DNA of 64,000 bases, taken from assembly GCA_965140555.1 (NCBI GenBank), contig OZ223259.1, positions 2,046,001 to 2,110,000 on the forward strand, written 5' to 3'. The position numbers and the translations under genes are program-made. The notes under the pieces are model-generated. The model had not been told where the DNA came from. It did not search any database and saw nothing but the letters and a program-made list of their open reading frames with translations. The stretch is from UBA1351 sp965140555. Lineage in GTDB: Bacteria > Bacillota > Clostridia > Lachnospirales > Vallitaleaceae. This document shows positions 1 to 6,254 of the stretch, one piece after another; the first letter of the stretch is position 1; every line of letters starts with the position of its first letter.

Positions 1-1
1 G

Positions 2-115
2 CAAGGCTTTGAAAGCATGGTCCCTTCATTAGTGCAAGTTCTATTGTTAGGAAGTGTTTTTCTCTTTCTTGCCTTAATTCCTTTAAGAAAGTCACGAGAA
101 ATAGTTCGAGGGTAG
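2..115 (+). CDS. C-terminal end of an unidentified membrane protein (partial)
   Basis: An open frame enters from the left edge and ends at the TAG at 113-115, giving 37 residues. It contains one hydrophobic stretch (VQVLLLGSVFLFLALIPL) followed by a basic tail (RKSREIVRG). This looks like the last transmembrane helix and cytoplasmic end of a polytopic protein such as a transporter, but too little is present to name a family. The start lies outside the window. Confidence 0.5.
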   Translation, partial: QGFESMVPSLVQVLLLGSVFLFLALIPLRKSREIVRG

Positions 116-124
116 GTCTAAGGA

Positions 125-138
125 GTGACTTTGGTCAC
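125..138. promoter_or_regulatory. palindrome GTGAC-TTTG-GTCAC upstream of the sensor/regulator locus
   Basis: Perfect 5-bp arms (GTGAC/GTCAC) are separated by four bases, and a further GTGAC half-site lies at 146-150. An almost identical palindrome (GTGAC-TTTA-GTCAC) lies at the end of the same gene cluster at 4270-4283. NarL-type regulators bind short inverted repeats, so this could be an operator for the response regulator encoded at 1795-2445. That link is inference. Confidence 0.35.
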
Positions 139-254
139 CTTAGAGAGTGACGAAGGATACTTATGAACAACAGATAAACAATGTAGAATAAACATGAGAG
201 ATTTGTGTACATGACATGTGTTATGTAAAGGAATATACAGAGGTGCGAGGAGAA

Positions 255-288
255 GAAGACCGATGGCTTTGCCATAGGTCTTTTTTTA
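255..288 (+). terminator. intrinsic terminator or leader attenuator
   Basis: A stem of AAGACC and ATGGC pairs with GCCAT and GGTCTT around a TTT loop, followed by a run of seven T residues. It ends transcription from the upstream membrane-protein gene, or acts as an attenuator in the leader of the sensor gene that starts about 120 bp further on. Confidence 0.75.
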
Positions 289-409
289 TACGAAGGGAAA
301 GTCTCTTGCACATTTTTGTTTTTTTAGCTATTATGAATATGAAGTTTGAAGAAGAGGACGTTACTTCTTGATTTCCACTATAAAAGAGGGCTCGATTCAG
401 AAACGGAGA

Positions 410-1795
410 ATGGATATGACAAGCTATATGGAGCTTCAAGTAGACTATACAATTATCATAGCACTTCTTATGTTCTCAGCGGCTGTATCGTGTGTACTAT
501 GTGTTTACATAATAACTAAAAGTCGTAGTGGACGTGTTATGGTTTTTTTTATCATCGGTCAAATATTTACAATCATGTGGACGGTGCTGTATATTTTTGA
601 ACTTCTGGCGCCAACAGTAGGGGCCAGATGGGTAATCGTATGCATTGAATATATTGTGTTATGTTATGTTGGTGTTGTCTTTCTCCAATTTGCCTATGCC
701 TATACAAAACATGAGCTTTTACCTAGGCGATGGACAGTATTAACGTTAGTGATGTCAAGTATTGGTTACCTGTCGGTTTTGACAAATAACTATCATCATT
801 GGTTTTATAAGTCTTTTTCCATTGATGGTGAGGTCTTTGGACCTATGGCATATTATATTATTGTATCAACGATGGTGGATTTATTGGGAGGAGCCATAAT
901 TTTCGCTACGAATAAGCACCGTCGCAAAGGATCCCAGCAAAAACAGAGTATGTATTTCTCTATTGCGATCGTGGTTCCGGTGGGTGTCCATTTTCTACAG
1001 GTAATCGGAGTTTTGGATTTTGGATTTGCAATCGCACTGGTTTTTATTCCCTTCTCAGTATTGCTCTTTATCGTATCAATCTTAAAGTATCAGTTTCTAG
1101 ATGTCTTACCGATTGCCATTAACGATACTATTGATGGTATGCTTGATGGGATGTTGGTTGTAGATGGAAATGGGAAGGTGATTGATTCAAATGAAACCTT
1201 TTTTAAGAAAATGTTTGGTATGATGCATACGGAGACTTTACAAACATATGAGGCATTTGTAAAGGATATTTCGAAGTACTTAGTAGAAGAAGAGGATTAT
1301 AAAGAAATGTCTCGTGCGATTGAGGTGGATGATGAGGATGTCAGAAGAGGAACCATGACGATTCAAGCTGTTGATAAAAAACAGCATATTATCTATTATA
1401 CTGCAAAACCGATTATGGATCACAGTCACTATAAGATGGCGACATTAATTACTTTTTTTGATATGACGAAGATTCACTATTTATACAAAGAATTAGAAAT
1501 TAAAAATGCAGAAATGCTTCGTGCCAATATGCGACTTGAGAACTTGGCTAAGCAAGAACAACAGCTAGCCGTAGAATTGGAAAGAAATCATATGATGGCC
1601 GATATTCATGATACATTGGGACATTCCATGATGGAATTATTGGCGTTGTTAGAAGTATGTGATTATACGATAGATATAAAGAAAGATGATGAGACAGTTA
1701 TCAAAACTGTAGAAAATGCATTGAATAAAGCAAGAAACAGCTTGGCGGAAGTTCGACAAGCGGTATCAAATTACAGACAAATGGGAGGCTTTTGA
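410..1795 (+). CDS. 7TM sensor protein with PAS and HisKA_3 domains but no ATPase domain
   Basis: The protein has 461 residues from the ATG at 410. An ATG at 416 has a slightly better-spaced GGAGA, and a TTG at 368 is also possible. Six to seven hydrophobic segments fill residues 1-225, like the 7TM region of histidine kinases. A PAS-like segment follows (about 235-350), then a short coiled coil and a HisKA_3 dimerisation domain with the motif DIHDTLGHSM, phospho-acceptor His400. The protein stops about 60 residues after this His, where relatives continue into the HATPase_c domain. No N, G1 or G2 box is present. The stop codon overlaps the regulator gene, so there is no room for a hidden continuation. 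It probably serves as a receiver or partner for the complete kinase at 2495-4273, which has the same architecture. That role is inferred. Confidence 0.8.
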   Translation: MDMTSYMELQVDYTIIIALLMFSAAVSCVLCVYIITKSRSGRVMVFFIIGQIFTIMWTVLYIFELLAPTVGARWVIVCIEYIVLCYVGVVFLQFAYAYTKHELLPRRWTVLTLVMSSIGYLSVLTNNYHHWFYKSFSIDGEVFGPMAYYIIVSTMVDLLGGAIIFATNKHRRKGSQQKQSMYFSIAIVVPVGVHFLQVIGVLDFGFAIALVFIPFSVLLFIVSILKYQFLDVLPIAINDTIDGMLDGMLVVDGNGKVIDSNETFFKKMFGMMHTETLQTYEAFVKDISKYLVEEEDYKEMSRAIEVDDEDVRRGTMTIQAVDKKQHIIYYTAKPIMDHSHYKMATLITFFDMTKIHYLYKELEIKNAEMLRANMRLENLAKQEQQLAVELERNHMMADIHDTLGHSMMELLALLEVCDYTIDIKKDDETVIKTVENALNKARNSLAEVRQAVSNYRQMGGF

Positions 1796-2445
1796 TGATT
1801 AAGGTGATGGTAGTTGATGATCAGTTATTGTTGAAACAGACATTACTATATATGTTAAGTCAAGACGAAGACATAGAGGCGATTGATGGGGGTAAAGACG
1901 GCTACGAAGCTATAGAAAAAACAAAAGAATTTCTTCCTAATGTTATTCTTATGGACCTACGTATGCCAAGAATGGGTGGACTTACTGCAATGACACAGAT
2001 AAAAGCACAATTTCCTAGTGTCAAGGTGATGGTGTTGACGACATTTGAAGATGATCAAAGCATTTTCAAATCGCTAGAAGCAGGAGCGGATGGCTACTTG
2101 GTGAAAGATATTAAGCCGGAAGAGCTTATTATGGCTGTAAAAGCTGTGAATCATAATTTGTATACGATGCATGCCAATGTTTTGGCTGTTTTGAAACAGG
2201 AAATTTCGCGTATAACAAAGGAAAGAAAAACGAATCATGAGACAATTAACAATTATGGTCTAACACCGATGGAAATTAGTGTTATTAAAGAAATGGTTAA
2301 TGGAAAGAGTAATAAAGAAATTGCTGAGAAATTAAATTTTACAGAAGGAACAGTTAAAAATAAAGTATCAAAGATTTTGGCAAAATGCGGTCTTAAGGAT
2401 AGAACGCAATTGGCAGTATTTGCTATAAAGCACAATTTATTATAG
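1795..2445 (+). CDS. NarL/LuxR-type response regulator
   Basis: The protein has 216 residues from the ATG at 1795, which follows GGGAGG by six bases and overlaps the sensor stop (TGATG). A TTG two bases into the overlap is a weaker start. The receiver domain has the acidic pocket VVDDQ (D8, D9), the phospho-acceptor D54 in MDLRMP, the Thr of VLTT, and the Lys of VKDIKP. A LuxR-type helix-turn-helix follows (LTPMEISVIKEM ... SNKEIAEKLNFTEGTVKNKV). It is expected to bind DNA as a phosphorylated dimer. Its position between an ATPase-less sensor and a full kinase suggests it takes signals from both. Targets are unknown; the GTGAC palindromes at 125 and 4270 are candidates. Confidence 0.93.
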   Translation: MIKVMVVDDQLLLKQTLLYMLSQDEDIEAIDGGKDGYEAIEKTKEFLPNVILMDLRMPRMGGLTAMTQIKAQFPSVKVMVLTTFEDDQSIFKSLEAGADGYLVKDIKPEELIMAVKAVNHNLYTMHANVLAVLKQEISRITKERKTNHETINNYGLTPMEISVIKEMVNGKSNKEIAEKLNFTEGTVKNKVSKILAKCGLKDRTQLAVFAIKHNLL

Positions 2446-2494
2446 GCGAAAGGGTAACAGTGAAGAATCAAGCAACGACTGAAAGAGGATGGGT

Positions 2495-4273
2495 ATGCAA
2501 ATTCTAACAATGCGTGAATTTTTAGAAGTAATTGTCTATACGTTGGCGATTATCGGGGTTGTTGTGATTAACTGCCTCTTATTTTTTCGAACAAAAAAAA
2601 TACCTTTAGTGCAATACTTTTTCAGAATTCAAACGTTAATTGGGATGTGGATGGTGGCTAAAATTTTCCGAAGCATAGCTACACAGCCGGATGTTTTATG
2701 GTTTTGGATTCTAGTTGAATATTTTGGCATTTGCTTTTTTTGCGTGGAATTTTTAGCTTTCGCTTATATTTTTCGTTATAACCATTCAATGCCTAAAAAG
2801 CTCCATCGTCTATTGATTATTTTGACGATGGTTAATTTTTATATGCTTTTTACGAATCCTTTTCATAAACTGTTCTTCCGTGAATTGACATTGGATGCCG
2901 TTGTTCGTGGCCCTTATTTTTACGTTCATATGATTTATTCATATAGCTTATTAGCGATTGGTATTGTTATGCTTATTCATAATAACGTACAGCTTGTTAT
3001 CCATAAGAGGGATAAATTTTACTTAGTATTAGGACTTTTATTGCCGTTGGTTATTAATCTACTATATGTATTGGAATGGTTGAAGTTTCCTTTTGATATA
3101 ACACCCATCAGCTTTAATATTATAGTTTTGAGTTTTGGTTACATTGCATTTAGAAATAACTTTTATGATATGCAGATGATGACACGGTATAGAATTTTTG
3201 AAAATCTATATGAAGGTGTTGTCATCTTGGACAAGGACAATCGAATTATCGAATTCAACCCTAAAAGCCTGGAGATTGCTTATCCGATTACAGCAATAAA
3301 GAAACATGCGAATTTTGAAACCATATTTGCAAAGTTTGCAAAATATACGCCGGATTTTGAGCGTATAGAAAAAGTATACAGAGCATTTATTGATTCGCCG
3401 ATTCCTCATGCAAGAGATGAACTTACTGTATTATATGGTAAAAAAGAGTATACTTATATGTTTGTCATGCAAAAAACCTATTCAAAATATGGGGAATTTA
3501 CAGGCAGTATTGTTAAATTTGTGGATATGACACAATATCATCAGTTGATTCATGAGTTAGAAATTAAAAATACCGCTCTTCGTAAAATGAATGAAACATT
3601 GAATAAAAATATATCAATTAATAAACGCCTTGTTGTTGAACAGGAACGGAATCGAGTATCAAAAGAGCTACATGATATTTTAGGACACTCGGTAACGATT
3701 GTTATTTCGTTACTGGAAATTGTGCGTCAAACCTATAAAAAAGAACCGAAATCAGCACGGGAGAAAATACAACAATCCATGCAAATTACAAGAAATGGGC
3801 TAGAAGAGCTAAAGATATCATTGACGAGTAAAAAAGTTTCTAGTATTGATGCAAGTCAGCTTGTGGATGATATTGAAACACTAACGCGTGAGTTCTCTTT
3901 ATCTGGTGTTAAGGTGGAATTGCTAACAGGAAAAGCAGATATAAAGTTACAGCCACAATACTACGATACCATTTATCGTATATGCCAAGAAAGTCTTACG
4001 AATGCATTGCGTCATGGAGAAGCCACGGAAGTGGCTATGGCCCTTCGATTTCTAGATGAAGGTGTGGATATTATTATTGCGGATAATGGAAAAGGATGTG
4101 AAACCCTAGTTAAAGGCAATGGACTAAAGGGGATGGAACAGAGAGTAAATGAACTAAACGGTTTTTTTTCCTGTGGATCACCGGATGGCGCCGGTTTTAA
4201 TTTGCATGTAACGATTCCGGTTGAACGGGAGCGAAGTAATATCAATGCTGTAGTGGAAGAAGATATAAAGTGA
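2495..4273 (+). CDS. 7TM sensor histidine kinase, complete
   Basis: The protein has 592 residues. The ATG at 2495 is chosen over the one at 2489 because AAAGAGG sits six bases before it. Seven hydrophobic helices occupy roughly residues 8-225, then a PAS domain (about 230-350), a coiled coil, a HisKA_3 domain with KELHDILGHSV (His393) and a HATPase_c domain with an N box (ESLTNALRHG), G1 box (DNGKG) and G2 box (GNGLKGM). It should autophosphorylate and pass phosphate to the regulator just upstream. Its first 410 residues match the layout of the ATPase-less sensor at 410-1795, which suggests a duplication followed by loss of one ATPase domain. The ligand of the 7TM region is not predictable. 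Confidence 0.92.
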   Translation: MQILTMREFLEVIVYTLAIIGVVVINCLLFFRTKKIPLVQYFFRIQTLIGMWMVAKIFRSIATQPDVLWFWILVEYFGICFFCVEFLAFAYIFRYNHSMPKKLHRLLIILTMVNFYMLFTNPFHKLFFRELTLDAVVRGPYFYVHMIYSYSLLAIGIVMLIHNNVQLVIHKRDKFYLVLGLLLPLVINLLYVLEWLKFPFDITPISFNIIVLSFGYIAFRNNFYDMQMMTRYRIFENLYEGVVILDKDNRIIEFNPKSLEIAYPITAIKKHANFETIFAKFAKYTPDFERIEKVYRAFIDSPIPHARDELTVLYGKKEYTYMFVMQKTYSKYGEFTGSIVKFVDMTQYHQLIHELEIKNTALRKMNETLNKNISINKRLVVEQERNRVSKELHDILGHSVTIVISLLEIVRQTYKKEPKSAREKIQQSMQITRNGLEELKISLTSKKVSSIDASQLVDDIETLTREFSLSGVKVELLTGKADIKLQPQYYDTIYRICQESLTNALRHGEATEVAMALRFLDEGVDIIIADNGKGCETLVKGNGLKGMEQRVNELNGFFSCGSPDGAGFNLHVTIPVERERSNINAVVEEDIK

Positions 4274-4285
4274 CTTTAGTCACTT
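4268..4285. promoter_or_regulatory. palindrome AAGTGAC-TTTA-GTCACTT at the end of the sensor operon
   Basis: A perfect 7-bp inverted repeat spans the stop codon of the second kinase. It repeats the motif found at 125-138, so the pair brackets the two-component locus. It may be an operator for the locus's own regulator acting on the downstream promoter at 4306-4333. Confidence 0.4.
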
Positions 4286-4305
4286 TTCTTAATTACCCCT
4301 GGCAC

Positions 4306-4333
4306 TTACATTCATTATTATAGAGAGTATAAT
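4306..4333 (+). promoter_or_regulatory. candidate sigma-A promoter for a small RNA
   Basis: TTACAT (4306-4311) and TATAAT (4328-4333) are 16 bases apart. No coding frame follows before the terminator at 4409, so the transcript would be a short untranslated RNA. The -35 box is imperfect. Confidence 0.4.
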
Positions 4334-4340
4334 GACTATG

Positions 4341-4446
4341 TTGAGTTACGACAGTGATATTTGCCCCAATAAATATGACTGTAGTCCTTTTACACTTATT
4401 CCCTACTCAAAGGCGGTCGCGATAGCGGCCCTTTTGTATTTTTGAA
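4341..4446 (+). ncRNA. candidate structured small RNA, unidentified
   Basis: About 105 bases fold into a compact design. TTGAGT (4341-4346) pairs with ACTCAA (4405-4410). Inside is a long hairpin, ACAGTGATATTT (4351-4362) with AAATATGACTGT (4371-4382). A GC-rich terminator hairpin follows. A TATAAT box lies seven bases upstream of the first stem. No known RNA family was recognised. It lies between the sensor locus and hsp20, which has its own promoter. Confidence 0.4.
4409..4446 (+). terminator. intrinsic terminator after the sensor locus / small RNA
   Basis: AAAGG and GTCGC pair with GCGGC and CCTTT around a GATA loop, with a small bulge and some wobble pairs. A T-rich tract follows. It would end read-through from the kinase operon or the small RNA. 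Confidence 0.6.
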
Positions 4447-4515
4447 GAAAGTGAAAAGGACTTTTTTTGTATAAGGATATTTTATCCCAAAAAGAGAAAA
4501 AAGTTCAAGAAATGG

Positions 4516-4544
4516 TTGACATAATATAGAGGAAGGTGTATATT
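4516..4544 (+). promoter_or_regulatory. sigma-A promoter of hsp20
   Basis: A consensus TTGACA (4516-4521) is followed after exactly 17 bases by TATATT (4539-4544). The start point would fall at about 4551, immediately before or inside the CIRCE operator. Confidence 0.8.
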
Positions 4545-4554
4545 AATAATGTAA

Positions 4555-4581
4555 TCAGCACTCGATACAGAAGAGTGCTAA
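4555..4581. promoter_or_regulatory. CIRCE element (HrcA operator)
   Basis: The arms TCAGCACTC and GAGTGCTAA are separated by nine bases. They match the CIRCE consensus TTAGCACTC-N9-GAGTGCTAA with one mismatch. HrcA bound here would block the promoter at 4516-4544, so the gene should be induced when HrcA is inactivated on heat shock. Confidence 0.93.
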
Positions 4582-4614
4582 CAGTAATAAGTAGTAATGA
4601 AGGAGGCATGTATT

Positions 4615-5067
4615 ATGTTTGGATTAACACCTTATCGTCAAAATCAAGTAACACGTGGAAACCAAGATTTTTTTAGTTTGATGGATGATTTCTTTAATGA
4701 TGACTTTATGCGTTTGCCTGCTTTTAAGAAGAGTATGTTCAATAGTGACAGTTTCAAAGTAGATGTACGCGATCAAGATGAAGCATACGTTGTAGAAGCA
4801 GATATGCCGGGAGTGGACAAGAAAGATATTGCTATTGACTATCGGGATAATCGTTTGGTGATTCGAGTAGAACAAACTCAGGAAAATGAAAGTGAAGACA
4901 AAAACTATTTACATCGTGAACGTATACAATCTTCGATGGAACGTTCTTTCTATATGAAAGACGTAGATGAATCAAAGATTAAAGCACATATGGATAATGG
5001 TGTATTAACAGTAGAGTTACCGAAAGCAGCCGATGTGGACAATCATCGTCGCATCGATATAGAATAA
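4615..5067 (+). CDS. small heat-shock protein, Hsp20/alpha-crystallin family
   Basis: The protein has 150 residues from the ATG at 4615, which AAGGAGG precedes by eight bases. An ATG at 4597 overlaps that site and is unlikely. The N-terminal arm is Phe- and Asp-rich (DFFSLMDDFFNDDFM). The alpha-crystallin domain runs from about residue 45 to 140, with VDVRDQDEAYVVEADMPGV, the ERSFYMKDVD strand and the conserved NGVLTVELPK (A-x-x-x-NGVL motif). Such proteins are ATP-independent holdases that keep unfolding proteins soluble. The gene is single, between its own CIRCE-controlled promoter and a strong terminator at 5241-5293. Confidence 0.95.
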   Translation: MFGLTPYRQNQVTRGNQDFFSLMDDFFNDDFMRLPAFKKSMFNSDSFKVDVRDQDEAYVVEADMPGVDKKDIAIDYRDNRLVIRVEQTQENESEDKNYLHRERIQSSMERSFYMKDVDESKIKAHMDNGVLTVELPKAADVDNHRRIDIE

Positions 5068-5097
5068 CGACTTGCACTTCAATTAAGTGAGTAGGTC

Positions 5098-5210
5098 GAC
5101 AAAAGCATATAGTTGAACTTTCATAGACAATATAGTGTTACGAACGCATCTACGTAATCTATATATTGTATGTGAATTTAGGGAAACTTGCTTTTGTCAG
5201 GCTAATCATT
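5098..5210 (+). repeat. repeat A, copy 1, interrupted by repeat B
   Basis: The outer parts (GACAAAAG, ATATAGTTGAACTTT, then CTTTTGTC and GGCTAATCAT) match an uninterrupted 43-bp copy at 19922-19964. The two outer arms pair as GACAAAAGC/GCTTTTGTC. Between them lie about 70 extra bases that carry repeat B, so one small element appears to have entered the loop of another. In the other copy the base next to the arm is T instead of C. Confidence 0.6.
5127..5171 (+). repeat. repeat B, copy 1
   Basis: A 26-bp core (ACAATATAGTG, then TTACGAACGCATCTA) is identical to the copy at 6040-6065. The ends (ACAATATA and TATATTGT) form an inverted repeat, so the unit can fold into a hairpin. The two copies have the same orientation and bracket the unknown gene at 5412-6032. 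Confidence 0.65.
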
Positions 5211-5240
5211 AAGTGAAAGTATGGACGTATAGAAAAATAA

Positions 5241-5293
5241 GGTGGAGTGTTGTGCCGGCAAATTATAGGCGGATGCAACACTCCCCTTTTTTT
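5241..5293 (+). terminator. intrinsic terminator downstream of hsp20
   Basis: GGAGTGTTG pairs with CAACACTCC, with inner GCC/GGC pairing, followed by a run of seven T residues. It is one of the strongest terminators in the window. Confidence 0.85.
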
Positions 5294-5294
5294 C

Positions 5295-5323
5295 TTGTGA
5301 TTATAGCTGTATTATACTATAAT
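5295..5323 (+). promoter_or_regulatory. sigma-A promoter of the unknown 206-residue gene
   Basis: TTGTGA (5295-5300) and TATAAT (5318-5323) are 17 bases apart and lie directly after the hsp20 terminator, about 90 bp before the next start codon. Confidence 0.6.
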
Positions 5324-5411
5324 TTATAATAATGAATATTAAGATGAAAGTGGCGTTGGGAGTTCATTACTATAGGCAATTGGACTGCTTGGCTATAGAA
5401 GGGGTTCAAAA

Positions 5412-6032
5412 ATGAAAGATATCGAACAATTCTTGTTAAAAATTCAATCCGTCATCAGCTCTAAAGTTAGTGTGAATAGTCATGGGGATATTGAAAAAAT
5501 CCATATTGTTTCTGATTTAAGGCGCAGTCCTGAGCAAATTTCACGAGATGTAGAAGAAATTTTGCTTTCCGAGTTTGATATGTGGATTAATCATGAAAAG
5601 GTATCTATTACGCAGGTTAAAGATGATTTGGTTAAGACAAAAAAAGATTCTCGGTTAAAATTGAAAACCATAGAATATTCAAATTTCGGAACATCTATGG
5701 AGGTAAGTGTCATATTGGAAAAATATAACTGTCAATATGCCAGTACAGTTAGTGGGATAAGGACATCATCTAATGTTAGACGCCTCACAGGAACAGCAAT
5801 ATTGCAAGCTATCGAAAAGTACTTGGGTAAACAAGATGTTATTGTCTATGAAGATAGTCAAGAGATTATGATGTCGGGTATGCGTATTATTGTAGTTTCC
5901 ATAGCGTCGATAGCTAGTCGAAGGGAAGAATTATATATAGGAACGGCACAGGTGACATCAGATCTCAATGAAGCAGTGGCTAGAGCGACATTGGATGCCA
6001 TCAATCGTCATATTCAACAGTTGGAAATCTGA
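5412..6032 (+). CDS. unrecognised 206-residue cytoplasmic protein
   Basis: The ATG at 5412 follows AAGGGG by seven bases. The protein is soluble, with no signal peptide or membrane helix. Residues 20-70 (GDIEKIHIVSDLRRSPEQISRDVEEILL, then FDMWINHEKVSITQV) form a compact alpha-beta domain. A second region (80-205) has alternating strands and a helix near the C-terminus (LNEAVARATLDAINRHIQQLEI). I recall similar sequences in other Gram-positive genomes but cannot name a function. It is monocistronic, with its own promoter, and copies of repeat B lie on both sides (5127 and 6040). No catalytic motif was seen. Confidence 0.75.
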   Translation: MKDIEQFLLKIQSVISSKVSVNSHGDIEKIHIVSDLRRSPEQISRDVEEILLSEFDMWINHEKVSITQVKDDLVKTKKDSRLKLKTIEYSNFGTSMEVSVILEKYNCQYASTVSGIRTSSNVRRLTGTAILQAIEKYLGKQDVIVYEDSQEIMMSGMRIIVVSIASIASRREELYIGTAQVTSDLNEAVARATLDAINRHIQQLEI

Positions 6033-6039
6033 GTCATAT

Positions 6040-6087
6040 ACAATATAGTGTTACGAACGCATCTAGTAACTAATCATATGTTGTATG
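6040..6087 (+). repeat. repeat B, copy 2
   Basis: This carries the same 26-bp core as 5127-5152 and a similar imperfect terminal inverted repeat (ATACAATATAG against CATATGTTGTAT). It begins eight bases after the stop of the unknown gene and could serve as its transcript end, but no T-tract follows. Confidence 0.65.
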
Positions 6088-6097
6088 TATGAAGTTA

Positions 6098-6106
6098 TGG
6101 TATAAT
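6098..6106 (+). promoter_or_regulatory. extended -10 promoter before the GH18 gene
   Basis: TG-G-TATAAT is an extended -10 box. No good -35 box is present at the normal distance. The remaining 148 bp up to the start codon hold no other feature I can support. Confidence 0.45.
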
Positions 6107-6254
6107 AATCATAGTGACAAAGATCAATGGCTACTATATTCTCTAATCATTTTTTGATAGGAAATTTTATTTTAATCAACACGAGATAAGCAAGAAAACG
6201 TCAAGAATCATGAAACGGACGTAACGATGATGACTAGATTAATGGAGTGAAGGA

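Noticed and set aside
410..1795. Frameshift explaining the missing kinase domain of the first sensor
   Set aside because: The regulator gene with its own binding site begins at the stop codon, so no ATPase-domain remnant follows in any frame.
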